Numbered from the stretch's first letter, positions 51,301 to 54,261 are shown. The stretch is DNA of 64,000 bases from Rapana venosa (GCA_028751875.1 CM054151.1:47036336-47100335), one strand, 5' to 3'. Made by a program: numbers and translations. Notes: a model not told the origin generated them from the sequence alone.

Positions 51301-54261
51301 TTCTTCGTCGAACACTCAGACAGCACAACTATTGATGTCTTGTCATATAAGCAAAAATGTGTTACACAGCCCTTAAGCACCTGACAAGTCAGACTCAGCG
51401 CATCCAACTTTGGCATGGTATCAGTTACACAATCATGACCTTCATCCAGAAGTCCATTCACTCACTACTCCCTCACTGACCTTCAGACAGCTCAGTTCCA
51501 AGGTAGATGACATCCCCATGAGCACGCTCGTATTCCAACAGCTCCGCCACCTGAGGCACCTCCTCATCAAAGTCCATGTCATCCTCCTCAGCCATTCCTT
51601 GCTGGACATCAGTGGATGACGATGTGCTGGGGGCACCCTGACTTGTAGCTGGCCTTGACCCTCCTGAACTTGATGGGCCATTCCACCCAGATGATGAAGC
51701 TGAGCCTCCCCACGTCAAGTCCTCGGAAATTCCGCTGTCTGCCTCTTTTGTGACCTCGGTGGCTCGGTCGGTACTCATCGCACGACTTCTGTCTGAGTTA
51801 GCACTTACATCATCGTCCTCTTCCAGATCTTCCCAGTTATCTACAACACTTGCCGATGCTGATGTAGAAGGACGCGAGGCAGAGCTGGCTTGGGGAGTCT
51901 TTGGGTCCCACCACCCGCTGCCTTTCCTGTTCTCCTCCATGTCGTCGTCGTCGTCATCAAAGCCGCGGTACATTTGCGGGGGCACATTGTCGGCCTGCTC
52001 GATGTTGTGGAGCAGACGACGGATGTTGTTCTCCCTTTGCTGGTTCATGGACACCGTGGGGCGCTGAAACCAAATTCAGGCATTCCTTTACTTCAACAGC
52101 AGCTCTTAGTTTGTTCCCTTTTTTTTCTGTTGGGTTCCTTTCTTCTTCTTTTTTTTTTTTTGGGGGGGGGGTTGGGGTGGAAATTGTTATGTCCTTATTT
52201 ATTTATTTATTTATCTCATGGCCAGTGTTCAGACATTTGCTTCACTGATTACTGATAACTACTCTAGTTACATCATGACAGCAAATACAACAAAAAACAA
52301 ACCAAGAAATTAAAAGAGTAAACGTAATAATATAAAAAATTTTAAAAGAGAGAGAGAAGGCTCATCAATGTCAAACCTCCCCTGGGAGAAACATGACAAA
52401 AAAGGAAGAAGAAGAAAGAAAGAAAAAAATCAAAGGAGTGAATATTAAAAAACCCACCATAAATGAGACAGGAAAAAACAGAAAATGAAATAATCAATGT
52501 AATGCAATAAAAAACAAACCCACCCACAAACAAAAATCAAATGAAAACAACGAGTGTCATGTCAACAAAACAACCCCCACATGTGTACTTACACTAGCTT
52601 TTTCCTGCTCATTCTTGCGGCCCCTGCTCCGATGGGCGTACCACAGTCCAATGTCTTTCCCACTCAGCCCAGGAGGTGGCCGGTCCCTCCTCCCTCCATC
52701 CTCCCCTCTTCCCCCATTACCTGAAACAAGGATCAAAGTGACTGGGCCAGGTAGAACATTACCTTTACAACACACTTTCTTTAGATTTTGTTGATGCTTA
52801 TTACTATTTGTTGCTGCTGTTGTTCTTGATGTTGTCATTCTTATTGATGTTGTTCTTGTTTGTAGTTTGGCAGTTGCTGGCTGGCTATTATCAGTATTAA
52901 AGATTTTTATACAATATTTTTTGGTTCTTTTTTTTGGTTATTGAAAAAATGTATAATATTAATAACATTCATTAACAAAGGCAATCATCAATACAAGATT
53001 TTAAAAAAGAAAAGAAAAGAACAATGTAGATGTATATAACTATATATATTTATGATATATATATACTACCTAGAGAAAATACTCTTCTCTTCTCTGCATT
53101 CCCTTACTGGATGGGATGCATAGCATCTGGTCCTCTCCTGTGCTTATAACTTTCCCGAAGGTCTGCCCATTGGCCTCAGCTGACAAATTCCAACTTCAGA
53201 GAGCTCATTTTTTGTACAGGATGTATGCTGGGTATGTTCATGTTTCTGTAACCCACCAAATGCCAAAAGGAAAGATCTTTAACATATATTTTGCATCAGT
53301 GCATGTACTATATCATGTATAAACGAAGCGAATACGGGCACAGGCAGGTCTGCACCTGAAGCTGACCTGGGAGATCATAAAAACCCCACCCTTAATTCAG
53401 CAGATCCCACCACGAGATTCAAACCCATGACTTCATGGGTCCACATGATTAAAGTCAAATGGTTTTAACCACTCAGCTATAACGTCTAATCCATCGTCTA
53501 TCTGAGAAAAATAAGTCGGAATACGAATACCTTAATGATGGCCAAAAGCGGTCATATACGCAAAATTCTCACTATTGCCGTATTGGTGAACCTTGGAGCT
53601 CTAGCTGAGAAACAGGTAAAAAAAAAAAAAAAACAGAATGAAAGATGAGACAAGAAAATTAACAGACCAACAGACACTGAGACAGGTTTTCAACTTTGTT
53701 TTCTTTATACACACACACACACGCATAGTGTCACACTGTACACACACACACACACTGACACAGTGATACACACACACTGTCACAATACACACACACACAT
53801 GATACACACACACTCTTCAGTCTCCTGTGTCCTTATACATGTATGCTATACATAAATTCATTAACTGATAAAGGCTATAATTTTATACTCTATGATACCA
53901 ACTCTTTTGAGTGGAATGCAATACTGATACTCTTAGTCTAACTTTATAACTGGTACAGTTTTCAAGTTTCATCTAATACTGCTAGTGGGTCTCACAATTT
54001 CAATTTGGTAAGTAGCTTCATATTACATCTAGAAACAAGAGGGCCTCAGAGTCAGACATACCAAAGTTTCGATCACGTCCTCGCCCACCACCTCGTCCTC
54101 GTCCTCTCCCTCTCTTTCCTCTCCATCCTCCTCCTCTGCCACCTCCACTCTCCCAGCTCCCTCCTCCATCATCACCGTGGTAACCAGAACGCTGGTAGTC
54201 TCTGTTCATGATGGGGGGTTCAGCTCCAGTAAATTGTACTCTCCTCTTCAAACCCCAGTGC
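12850..54261 (-). CDS. DHX36: DHX36 ortholog, DEAH-box G-quadruplex helicase (26 coding exons)
   Basis: ATP-dependent 3'-5' helicase that unwinds G-quadruplex DNA and RNA in nucleus and cytoplasm. I read 26 coding exons (numbered 2-27) whose phases all agree, for about 1,159 residues against roughly 1,008 in human. In order: an RG-rich N-terminus (about 18-48); the DHX36-specific motif [12 protein letters not shown] (67-78), which caps a G-tetrad in the vertebrate protein; a long acidic and serine-rich linker (93-286); Walker [10 protein letters not shown] (356-364); [24 protein letters not shown]; the winged-helix/HA2 region; an OB-fold region with FFGGNIS; and a G/R-rich tail. The start ATG is at 54,209-54,207, the first in-frame ATG. 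Exons 8, 9 and 16 carry frame-breaking indels while their splice sites are intact, so I read this as sequence error in a live gene. The alternative is a recent pseudogene. Assignment to DHX36 is firm because DHX9, DHX29, DHX30 and DHX57 lack this N-terminal motif. Confidence 0.95.
13135..14869 (-). other. DHX36 intron 26
   Basis: Mostly unique sequence with no recognisable gene or long repeat. A CATGCATACCACAC motif occurs twice (about 14,103 and 14,180). Short ORFs here have no support. Confidence 0.6.
14870..14947 (-). CDS. DHX36: DHX36 exon 26
   Basis: 26 codons, phase 0 to 0, encoding [20 protein letters not shown] and more, from the end of the OB-fold region. Donor GTCAGG, acceptor GTGCAG. 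Confidence 0.93.
15462..15498 (+). repeat. (CCTGA)n microsatellite
   Basis: Seven or so perfect or near-perfect CCTGA/CCTCA units inside intron 25. Confidence 0.8.
15998..16512 (+). repeat. 39-bp minisatellite in DHX36 intron 25
   Basis: About 13 tandem copies of a 39-bp unit with core CTTCCTATCACAATTTATCT followed by AGGTGTCAACC. Units differ at one or two positions only (CCGT or CCATT, AGGTG or AAGTG), so the array is young. Because 39 is divisible by three, two frames stay open across it (13-residue repeats). These ORFs are artefacts of the array and have no start or splice context. Confidence 0.92.
16795..17180 (+). repeat. CA-rich microsatellites with two retroelement tails
   Basis: (CA)n and (CT)n runs enclose a SINE family A tail at 16,962-17,035 (GGGGACTAGATGTAAAAAAGC..GTGCTTATTC). 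They also enclose a LINE-like 3' end at 17,092-17,135 (TAATATCACTGAGAGTGAAC..GTAAAATCGAA). That end resembles the end of the LINE at 18,100-18,143 and a remnant at 56,763-56,808. Confidence 0.7.
17190..18143 (+). mobile_element. 5'-truncated non-LTR retrotransposon (RNase H end)
   Basis: An open frame from about 17,217 to 17,855 encodes the C-terminal part of a LINE polyprotein. [24 protein letters not shown] matches the RNase H segment WVPSH(x)GIxGNExADxxAK of Jockey/I/LOA-type elements. A cysteine/histidine tail follows ([17 protein letters not shown]), as usual after such RNase H domains. The upstream reverse transcriptase and endonuclease are missing. The 3' UTR ends in CACTTAATGTGAATAGACGTTAAATTGAA. 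It lies antisense in DHX36 intron 25 and is open but dead because it is truncated. Confidence 0.85.
18190..18264 (-). CDS. DHX36: DHX36 exon 25
   Basis: 25 codons, phase 0 to 0. [20 protein letters not shown] is the conserved OB-fold signature (xYLYDCTEVSPYCLLFFGG in vertebrates). Donor GTACCT runs into GTGTGTGTCGTGTGTG. Confidence 0.95.
18455..18581 (-). CDS. DHX36: DHX36 exon 24
   Basis: Begins in phase 2 and ends in phase 0. It encodes [20 protein letters not shown] and [20 protein letters not shown] matches the conserved HPKSVN of DHX36. The acceptor (TTCCACCAG) directly follows a (GT)n run. Confidence 0.94.
18615..19375 (+). repeat. Degenerate ATTC-rich tandem tract, intron 23
   Basis: About 760 bp of CATTCAATCATTCATTCAGT variants, in which higher-order blocks such as GCCATTTAATCCTTCATTGAATC recur at roughly 130-bp spacing. 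It starts immediately after the (CA)n beside exon 24. Confidence 0.9.
19560..19755 (+). mobile_element. SINE family B, partial
   Basis: This is the inverse of part of the elements at 27.6, 37.1 and 41.4 kb, sharing CAGTTCACCCAGCTGTAAATG, GGGTAAAGCAGCGAG and GGGACACCTTTACC. It lacks the tRNA-like head. Confidence 0.75.
19835..20146 (+). mobile_element. SINE family A variant
   Basis: The tRNA-like head is diverged (GGATCAGTGGTCTAACAG; CATGAGTCC). The family A body (GTATAAACCAAGGTCCTGTG; GGAAGAGTAGGCCATTGTGTG) and the tail with GCTTATTCCATTATCCTC are clear. Confidence 0.75.
20150..20812 (+). repeat. About 36-bp minisatellite, intron 23
   Basis: Roughly 18 units of GAGACAGAGATACTG plus GAGTGACAGCAAATGAGA variants, with later compound units that add GAGAGTGACAGTGAGAGTGAC. 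Both strands show long open frames through it, which are artefacts. Confidence 0.92.
20813..20980 (+). repeat. CAGA-type minisatellite beside exon 23 donor
   Basis: Repeats of GACAGACAGACATAGAGACA and GACACAGAGACAAAGG reach within 8 bp of the exon 23 donor. On the coding strand the donor GTCAGT is followed by CCCCTCTCTCTGTCTCTATG. Confidence 0.9.
20988..21084 (-). CDS. DHX36: DHX36 exon 23
   Basis: Phase 1 in, phase 2 out. [20 protein letters not shown] matches EKIIKAVICAGLYPKVAK of vertebrate DHX36. The following stretch [12 protein letters not shown] is lineage-specific. Donor GTCAGT. Confidence 0.95.
21175..21222 (-). pseudogene. Partial copy of DHX36 exon 22 3' end (copy 3)
   Basis: The minus strand reads CCCAGAGACTGCCAGTCTAA then CATTCATTCTGGTTAGTCAC. 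This matches the last 40 or so bases of exon 22 plus its donor, with a few substitutions (GGTTAGTC for GGTCAGTT). It marks the exon 23 side of the large array and seems to be the unit from which the array grew. Confidence 0.8.
21222..24090 (-). repeat. About 100-unit minisatellite, DHX36 intron 22
   Basis: The unit on the coding strand is GGGGGACCTCAGAGTGTGTG followed by TGTATATATGTGT, 27-34 bp long. Most units contain GGGGGACCTCAGAG. The core resembles the GGATCCCAGAG / GGACCCCAGAG stretch of exon 22 and its partial copies. Very long overlapping ORFs (up to 676 codons of [11 protein letters not shown] type) cross it and are artefacts. Unit number is approximate and may be collapsed in assembly. 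Confidence 0.93.
24091..24436 (-). repeat. G-rich minisatellite (GGGGACCCCAGAATGTGTGTG)
   Basis: About 11 units of 26-30 bp. On the coding strand each carries a run of 5-10 G before ACCCCAGA. It continues the larger array but keeps ACCCCAGA, which is closer to exon 22 than ACCTCAGA. Confidence 0.9.
24437..24782 (+). mobile_element. SINE family A, full length
   Basis: Head GGATAGCTTAGTGGTTAAAG and GGGTTCGATTCCCG, complete body, tail GGGGACTGGATGTAAAAAAGC..GCTTATTCCATTATCC, and an A-rich end. It sits antisense between the two G-rich arrays of intron 22. Confidence 0.88.
24795..24845 (-). pseudogene. Partial copy of DHX36 exon 22 3' end (copy 2)
   Basis: The minus strand encodes [13 protein letters not shown] then GGTCAGTG. 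It is parallel to [13 protein letters not shown] with donor GGTCAGTT of the true exon, about 430 bp upstream on the coding strand. Several substitutions, no acceptor. Confidence 0.82.
24846..25222 (-). repeat. G-rich minisatellite with very long G runs
   Basis: About 11 units of GGGGACCCCAATGTGTGTGTG. They include uninterrupted G runs (coding strand) of more than 20 bases at about 25,000-25,024 and 25,156-25,174. Exact run lengths in such DNA are unreliable. Confidence 0.9.
25234..25333 (-). CDS. DHX36: DHX36 exon 22
   Basis: Phase 0 in, phase 1 out. It encodes [20 protein letters not shown] then [13 protein letters not shown] (LHNMKGQFAEHLL..SSRNPKDPESNIN in human). Donor GTCAGT. An internal GTAAGG after LSS could act as an alternative donor, but only the longer form keeps the conserved sequence. 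The 3' half of this exon is the source of the partial copies in intron 22. Confidence 0.94.
25340..25775 (+). repeat. CA-rich microsatellite cluster, intron 21
   Basis: Imperfect (CA)n with ACACGCATGCACA variants fills almost the whole intron between exons 21 and 22. ORFs in it are artefacts. Confidence 0.9.
25778..25855 (-). CDS. DHX36: DHX36 exon 21
   Basis: 26 codons, phase 0 to 0. It encodes [20 protein letters not shown] then SASTLR, matching GWEEARRRGFRYEKDYCWEYFLSSNTLQ of human. Donor GTCAGT. Confidence 0.95.
25939..26112 (+). mobile_element. SINE family A head, 3'-truncated
   Basis: Head with GGACAGCCTAGTGGTTAGAG and AGCTCGGGTTTGACC, then the start of the family A body, ending at GAGACCTAAAGGG. 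The central body and tail are replaced by element E. Confidence 0.7.
26125..26235 (+). repeat. Interspersed element E, 5' part
   Basis: Carries TCAGACATCAACTATTGTTG, TCTGTCGTGTGAGAGAAAxTG and GCGCCTGACAGGTCAGGCCC. The same blocks occur at 46.2, 51.3, 33.2 and 63.2 kb. The purine tract begins at the point where the purine-rich middle of element E would follow. Confidence 0.7.
26236..26928 (+). repeat. 700-bp polypurine tract (GA-rich minisatellite)
   Basis: Almost pure purine on the plus strand, with AGAGAGAAGAAAAGACAGAG and GACAAGGAGAGAAGAAAAGA units of roughly 20-25 bp. On the DHX36 sense strand it is a polypyrimidine tract ending about 190 bp downstream of nothing but intron 20 sequence. 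Long open frames on both strands reflect composition only. Confidence 0.92.
26978..27064 (-). CDS. DHX36: DHX36 exon 20
   Basis: 29 codons, phase 0 to 0: [20 protein letters not shown] then HFVLINAMK, matching GKEKIADARRKELAKDTRSDHLTVVNAF. Donor GTCTGT, acceptor TGACAG. Confidence 0.94.
27575..27852 (-). mobile_element. SINE family B
   Basis: On the minus strand the head GGACGGGAAAAGCTCAGTGG and B-box-like GGTTCGAGCGTGG introduce a body shared with 37.1 and 41.4 kb. It ends in CCTTTACCTTTAGTT. The tRNA-like head shows an internal promoter, but no cloverleaf survives. Confidence 0.75.
27905..28275 (+). repeat. About 63-bp A-rich minisatellite, intron 19
   Basis: Five to six imperfect units built on AACTGCCTACAAATACATTCAC and AACAAAACAGATAACAAAAACAAAC. 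Confidence 0.8.
28278..28321 (-). repeat. GTTGACT/GGTT tandem at the exon 19 donor
   Basis: From the donor base onward the coding strand reads GTCGGTTGACTGTTGACTGT then TGACTGG and (GTTG)n. The donor GTCGGT is thus the first, diverged unit of a short tandem repeat and a weak match to GTRAGT. Confidence 0.8.
28322..28495 (-). CDS. DHX36: DHX36 exon 19
   Basis: 58 codons, phase 0 to 0. [20 protein letters not shown] and [20 protein letters not shown] are near-identical to vertebrate DHX36 and belong to the winged-helix/ratchet (HA2) region. An in-frame ATG upstream of the acceptor is irrelevant. Confidence 0.97.
28528..28790 (+). repeat. (GT)n-rich tract, intron 18
   Basis: Long imperfect GT repeat with TTTGCGTGCG interruptions. 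ORFs here are composition artefacts. Confidence 0.92.
29140..29215 (+). repeat. LINE-like 3' tail
   Basis: CATGGGATGATTAAAGTGTTCTTGACTTGACTT and repeats of TTGACTTGACTT. A similar ending (GGAAATAAAAATTTTGACTTGACTTC) lies at 34,985-35,015. Probably the 3' end of a retroelement with a short tandem tail. Confidence 0.5.
29454..29486 (+). repeat. G homopolymer tract
   Basis: A run of roughly 18 G inside a G-rich 100-bp stretch of intron 18, on the antisense strand relative to DHX36. Beyond it, 29,715-29,900 is a TG/ATG-rich microsatellite. Confidence 0.7.
29940..30038 (-). CDS. DHX36: DHX36 exon 18
   Basis: 33 codons, phase 0 to 0. [20 protein letters not shown] then [18 protein letters not shown] is the conserved DPPSNEAV stretch of DEAH helicases. 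Donor GTCAGT, acceptor AGAGCAG. Confidence 0.93.
30670..30762 (+). repeat. Interspersed element F
   Basis: CTCTGAGGTTCACCAATGGCGAGATTTTGC and the CCACTGTGAAGGAGCC..CGACTTCTGGGA end, followed by (AAT)n to about 30,830. Confidence 0.65.
30943..31250 (+). mobile_element. SINE family A, 5'-truncated
   Basis: Starts inside the head at TTCCCATTCAAGGGGGATATT, then a complete body and tail (GGGGACTGGATGTTAAAAAAA; GCTTATTCCATTATCC) ending close to exon 17. Confidence 0.85.
31295..31412 (-). CDS. DHX36: DHX36 exon 17
   Basis: Phase 2 in, phase 0 out. [20 protein letters not shown] then [18 protein letters not shown], matching [28 protein letters not shown]. The donor is GTGTGTGTGTG, not GTRAGT, and continues into a GT microsatellite. 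The first 56 bases with the acceptor recur six more times upstream on the coding strand. Confidence 0.96.
31413..32255 (-). repeat. Tandem array of six partial exon 17 copies
   Basis: Copies at about 31,461-31,519, 31,596-31,658, 31,756-31,816, 31,894-31,953, 32,057-32,117 and 32,188-32,250. Each repeats the acceptor and the first 56 or so coding bases of exon 17 (GTACAGGAGGGTTACTGCTA onward) with one to six changes. Units are 104-163 bp because AACAATAACAAC-type spacers vary in length. The exon 3' half and donor are not copied. Confidence 0.93.
32465..33020 (+). repeat. (CT)n and (CA)n complex, intron 16
   Basis: CT-rich tracts at 32,465-32,545 and 32,640-32,780, then an imperfect (CA)n with AACACACA slips to the exon 16 donor. 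Irregular interruptions of the CACACA pattern hint at indel errors in this stretch. Confidence 0.9.
33026..33168 (-). CDS. DHX36: DHX36 exon 16 (one-base deletion)
   Basis: Phase 2 in, phase 2 out by homology. [20 protein letters not shown] is followed in another frame by [20 protein letters not shown]. The frame changes near 33,098 (CCAACTCGAACATG). One added base restores it, whereas the sequence as given stops at the TGA of CATGAG. QRRGRAG is helicase motif VI. Exon length is 143 where 144 fits the phases. The donor is GTGTGT inside a GT run. Confidence 0.88.
33185..33335 (-). repeat. Interspersed element E, partial
   Basis: Inverse copy with GCTGGGCCTGACTTGTCAGG on the plus strand, CATATGACAGACAACAGTTG and CTGAGCGTTGA. 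Confidence 0.7.
33475..33546 (+). repeat. Retroelement 3' tail with (ATT)n
   Basis: GAGTGCTTTGATTTG..CAAGATTCAGCGCTATATAAATTCCATACA then (ATT)n, the same end as at 10.3 kb and 34.4 kb. Confidence 0.6.
33779..33896 (-). CDS. DHX36: DHX36 exon 15
   Basis: Phase 1 in, phase 2 out. [20 protein letters not shown] then [18 protein letters not shown] is nearly identical to vertebrate DHX36. IATNIAETS is helicase motif V. Donor GTCTGT. Confidence 0.97.
34040..34090 (-). repeat. Element F fragment
   Basis: Inverse GCAAAATCTCACCACTGGTGAACCTCAAGCTC. A further fragment lies at 35,488-35,540. Confidence 0.55.
34215..34443 (+). repeat. (GT)n followed by (ATT)n-tailed retroelement end
   Basis: About 85 bp of GT repeat, then GAGTGCAAGCACTTTGACTTG..GGGCTATATAAATTTCAT and (ATT)n. 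Confidence 0.8.
34731..34815 (-). CDS. DHX36: DHX36 exon 14
   Basis: Phase 0 in, phase 1 out. [20 protein letters not shown] then [19 protein letters not shown] is the conserved entry to RecA domain 2, motif IV region. Donor GTAATT. Confidence 0.96.
35745..36055 (+). repeat. (GGTT)n tract, intron 13
   Basis: Eleven or more perfect GGTT units from 35,754, then degenerate GGTTGGCTGG variants to the exon 13 donor. The WLVGWLVG frame is an artefact. Confidence 0.9.
36104..36206 (-). CDS. DHX36: DHX36 exon 13
   Basis: Phase 2 in, phase 0 out. [20 protein letters not shown] then [15 protein letters not shown], matching RYSASTVDVIEMMEDDKVDLNLIVALIRYIV. Donor GTGAGG. Confidence 0.94.
36592..36660 (-). 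pseudogene. Partial exon 12 copy (second extra copy)
   Basis: The minus strand GAGAGAAAGAACAGGAAGAC then GTGGAATTATCAGGCCTGGC resembles the 3' end of exon 12 ([12 protein letters not shown]). A one-base shift breaks its frame, and the donor region reads GGGGTGTGTG. Confidence 0.8.
36713..36778 (-). pseudogene. Partial exon 12 copy (first extra copy)
   Basis: The minus strand encodes [20 protein letters not shown], aligned with [21 protein letters not shown] of exon 12, open in frame and followed by GTGTGTGTG as donor. The 5' half of the exon and its acceptor are missing. Preceding sequence ends TTTTGTGAG, a weak possible acceptor. Confidence 0.83.
36868..36987 (-). CDS. DHX36: DHX36 exon 12
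   Basis: Phase 2 in, phase 2 out. [20 protein letters not shown] then [20 protein letters not shown]. This charged segment corresponds to the poorly conserved insert after the LLEDV motif. Donor GTATATGTGTGTGTG, acceptor ACCTTAG. Confidence 0.92.
37052..37342 (-). mobile_element. SINE family B
   Basis: Inverse element, with GGGATAGCTCAGTGGTCAGA on the minus strand as A box and a body shared with 41.4 kb (CACCCAGCTGTAAATGGGTA). Confidence 0.85.
37405..38068 (-). mobile_element. SINE family A-like element with element F tail
   Basis: The minus-strand head is GTAGTGCAGTCTAGTGGTTAG (A box) and GGTTCAGGTTTGAGCC (B box). The family A body with inserted sequence follows, ending in element F (GGTAGCTGCATTCTGACTTTG on the plus strand). 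It has the same compound structure as the copy at 10.55-10.94 kb. Confidence 0.75.
38154..38276 (+). repeat. 40-bp tandem repeat, three units
   Basis: TCATGATTTTGGCATTCTGT plus CATACACTGATAACAGTCAG occurs twice identically and once with four or five changes. Confidence 0.92.
38448..38693 (+). repeat. (CA)n abutting the exon 11 donor
   Basis: Imperfect then perfect CA repeat that ends exactly at the donor. On the coding strand exon 11 is followed directly by GTGTGTGTGTGTTTTTGTGTG. Confidence 0.93.
38694..38775 (-). CDS. DHX36: DHX36 exon 11
   Basis: Phase 1 in, phase 2 out. [20 protein letters not shown] then EDVLELT, matching NCPMIHIPGFTFPVVEYLLEDVIE. Donor GTGTGT within the GT run. The acceptor GATGTGCAG has no pyrimidine tract and lies at the edge of the GATGTT array. 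Confidence 0.95.
38776..39475 (-). repeat. 700-bp GATGTT/GGTGTT trinucleotide-type array, intron 10
   Basis: On the coding strand, GATGTTGATGGTGTTGATG variants with TTGTGTTGATG interruptions. It reaches the exon 11 acceptor. All frames stay open (HQHQH, DGDVDAC types), which are artefacts. Confidence 0.93.
39476..40150 (+). other. Intron 10, GT and CA microsatellites
   Basis: (GT)n at 39,625-39,655, ATG-rich sequence to 39,860, and (CA)n at 40,035-40,135. No gene. Confidence 0.6.
40197..40353 (-). CDS. DHX36: DHX36 exon 10
   Basis: Phase 0 in, phase 1 out. [20 protein letters not shown] then [20 protein letters not shown]. It holds motif II (DEIH) and motif III (SAT), which couple ATP hydrolysis to unwinding. 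Donor GTGAGT, acceptor TTACAG. Confidence 0.97.
40343..40612 (-). repeat. Direct duplication of the exon 10 acceptor region
   Basis: A segment of about 105 bp at 40,348-40,450 recurs at 40,500-40,612. Shared blocks are TCTCTGTAATAATCTGTTGA, GTGTGAGATAGxGG and CTACAGACATAAxGCTAG. It includes the splice acceptor and the first few exon bases but not the exon body. Confidence 0.88.
40613..41348 (-). other. DHX36 intron 9, unique part
   Basis: AT-rich sequence without repeats or coding signs. Confidence 0.6.
41349..41643 (-). mobile_element. SINE family B, full length
   Basis: On the minus strand GGGATAGCTCAGTGGTCAGA (A box), a B-box region around CAAGCGTGGTTACC, then a body with CAGTTCACCCAGCTGTAAAT and the 3' end GGGACACCTTTACCGTTACC. 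Four copies of this family lie in the window. Confidence 0.87.
41880..42420 (+). repeat. (TC)n tracts and a poly-C run, intron 9
   Basis: TC repeats at 41,925-41,965, 42,007-42,050, 42,090-42,132 and 42,360-42,412, and about 34 C at 42,159-42,192. Blocks such as GAGAATTATAxATTTxAGTATTATC..GAAACACxCACAC repeat at about 42,053, 42,313, 42,772, 43,996 and 44,320. This shows a longer duplicated unit through 42-44.4 kb. Confidence 0.88.
42421..44500 (+). repeat. Low-complexity T/TC/G-rich block with duplicated units
   Basis: Includes about 48 T at 42,661-42,708, (TC)n at 42,898-42,955, T/G-rich sequence at 43,200-43,700, and a recurring unit (GTGTxGATCGTGxxCTGT..ATTATC..CACACA..CTCTCTC..TTTTATTGTGTxxGxGTATGGGTAT). 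A SINE A tail lies at 43,768-43,835. All ORFs (phenylalanine-rich, valine-cysteine-rich) are artefacts. Base accuracy here looks low. Confidence 0.75.
44881..44960 (+). mobile_element. SINE family A tail with deletions
   Basis: GGGCGGGACTGGATGAAAAAAAG..GTGCTTATTTTATCTCGAAATAAAA lacks several bases found in every other copy of this tail. This suggests indel errors or decay. Confidence 0.7.
45096..45172 (-). CDS. DHX36: DHX36 exon 9 (multiple frame-breaking indels)
   Basis: By homology it encodes VPQPRKQ, then GSMLFCT, then TGIVLK, then FLES, then DPE, matching LPRKQGSILYCTTGIILQWLQSDP. The pieces lie in different frames. One extra A in CAAAGG, two bases missing after TGTACC, one extra A in AAAATTC and two missing in GAGAGACC reconcile all of them. 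Observed length is 77, expected 79. CTTGI is a conserved RecA1 motif. Acceptor TTAACAG is clear and the proposed donor GTATTT is weak. Confidence 0.8.
45350..45720 (+). repeat. (CA)n-rich tract, intron 8
   Basis: Imperfect CA repeat with ATGAACACAC units. Frames through it are artefacts. Confidence 0.9.
45837..45918 (-). CDS. DHX36: DHX36 exon 8 (frame disturbed)
   Basis: RVARxRCEK, then SGYQ, then IRLEV can be read in more than one frame, matching VAERVAAERAESCG..STGYQIRL. GYQ and IRL are separated by a missing base in TATCAATCCGC, and the start GTGGGTGGCGGG is one base short of a VAERV reading. Donor GTAAGT is strong. The acceptor (GGGGAG) is poor and inferred. Confidence 0.68.
45985..46210 (+). 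mobile_element. SINE family A, 5'-truncated
   Basis: From GTGAGACTATAAACCGAGGC through the body and tail to an A/T-rich end. Confidence 0.85.
46220..46612 (+). mobile_element. Interspersed element E, longest copy
   Basis: Begins CATCTTCATCGAATGCTCAGA, contains GCCTGACAAGTCAGACCCAG, a purine-rich middle (AACAAGAAGACAGAAAATAGA) and the end ATTTCCAGAAGGTGGAGATG..AGGCCCCTGGCATCC. The inverse copy at 62.94-63.25 kb has the same order. I do not recognise the family. Confidence 0.75.
47070..47345 (+). repeat. (CAGT)n and CT-rich tract, intron 7
   Basis: Nine CAGT units at 47,070-47,108, then 240 bp of TCTCTC with TTC and GCTC interruptions. Confidence 0.92.
47348..47692 (+). mobile_element. SINE family A, nearly full length
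   Basis: The degraded head (GGAGGGTTAGCGTGATGCGC; AAATTTGATTCCGTTCAAGAGG) has small deletions. Body and tail are good and end in (AAAT)n. Confidence 0.8.
47805..47900 (-). CDS. DHX36: DHX36 exon 7
   Basis: 32 codons, phase 0 to 0. [20 protein letters not shown] then [20 protein letters not shown] is helicase motif Ia. Donor GTGAGT, acceptor GTGCAG. Confidence 0.97.
48363..48590 (+). mobile_element. SINE family A, 5'-truncated
   Basis: From GTCCTTCGGATGAGACTATAA through the tail to (AAAT)n. It is inserted directly after a (CA)n run. Confidence 0.85.
48675..48905 (+). mobile_element. SINE family A, 5'-truncated
   Basis: Second copy with nearly the same truncation point (TCCTTTGGATGAGACTATAA), again preceded by (CA)n and ending in (AAAT)n. 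The matching ends suggest the pair arose by local duplication. Confidence 0.85.
49073..49147 (-). CDS. DHX36: DHX36 exon 6
   Basis: 25 codons, phase 0 to 0. [20 protein letters not shown] then [14 protein letters not shown] is Walker A (motif I), the ATP-phosphate loop. Donor GTGAGT. Confidence 0.98.
49148..49625 (-). other. DHX36 intron 5, unique part
   Basis: No recognisable repeat or gene between exon 6 and the minisatellite. Confidence 0.6.
49629..50405 (-). repeat. 30-31 bp minisatellite grown from the exon 5 donor flank
   Basis: About 26 tandem units. On the coding strand the unit is CTGTGAGTATTGCTAGAAGC then CATCTCTTGT. The first unit contains the real donor of exon 5 (GTAAGTATTTCTAGAAGCCAT). 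Most later units keep GTGAGTAT or GTGGGTAT, so each offers a U1-like donor sequence. Divergence between units is low. Open frames on both strands (10-residue repeats) are artefacts. Confidence 0.95.
50406..50566 (-). CDS. DHX36: DHX36 exon 5
   Basis: Phase 1 in, phase 0 out. [40 protein letters not shown] and [26 protein letters not shown] is the conserved entry to RecA1. Donor GTAAGT is strong but followed by the decoy array. Confidence 0.95.
50567..51480 (-). other. DHX36 intron 4
   Basis: Mainly unique AT-rich sequence. Element E fragment at 51,300-51,415 (CGAACACTCAGACAGC; GCACCTGACAAGTCAGACTC). Confidence 0.6.
51481..52063 (-). CDS. DHX36: DHX36 exon 4
   Basis: 583 bases, phase 0 in, phase 1 out. 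Starts [20 protein letters not shown], then a run of six Asp ([10 protein letters not shown]), serine-rich stretches, [12 protein letters not shown] and [20 protein letters not shown]. It corresponds to the N-terminal extension between the G4-binding motif and RecA1, and is far longer and more acidic than in human. Predicted disordered, from composition only. Confidence 0.94.
52130..52170 (+). repeat. T- and G-homopolymers, intron 3
   Basis: Runs of 14 T and 9 G beside exon 4. The rest of the intron (to 52,592) has A-rich low-complexity sequence and no gene. Confidence 0.7.
52593..52720 (-). CDS. DHX36: DHX36 exon 3 (G-quadruplex binding motif)
   Basis: Phase 1 in, phase 0 out. [20 protein letters not shown] then [28 protein letters not shown] matches the REIGMWYA core of the DHX36-specific motif, whose nonpolar face stacks on the terminal G-tetrad. 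Donor GTAAGT. Confidence 0.97.
52721..54061 (-). other. DHX36 intron 2
   Basis: Mostly unique. Contains an inverse element F copy at about 53,535-53,620 (GCAAAATTCTCACTATTG..GGTGAACCTTGGAGCTCTAG) and a (CA)n at 53,708-53,810. Confidence 0.6.
54062..54261 (-). CDS. DHX36: DHX36 exon 2 (start codon)
   Basis: The ATG is at 54,209-54,207, within [20 protein letters not shown] and then [20 protein letters not shown]. Bases 54,210-54,261 are 5' UTR but stay open in frame with exon 1. The RG-rich N-terminus is a family trait that supports RNA and G4 binding and cytoplasmic granule targeting. Donor GTATGT. Confidence 0.93.
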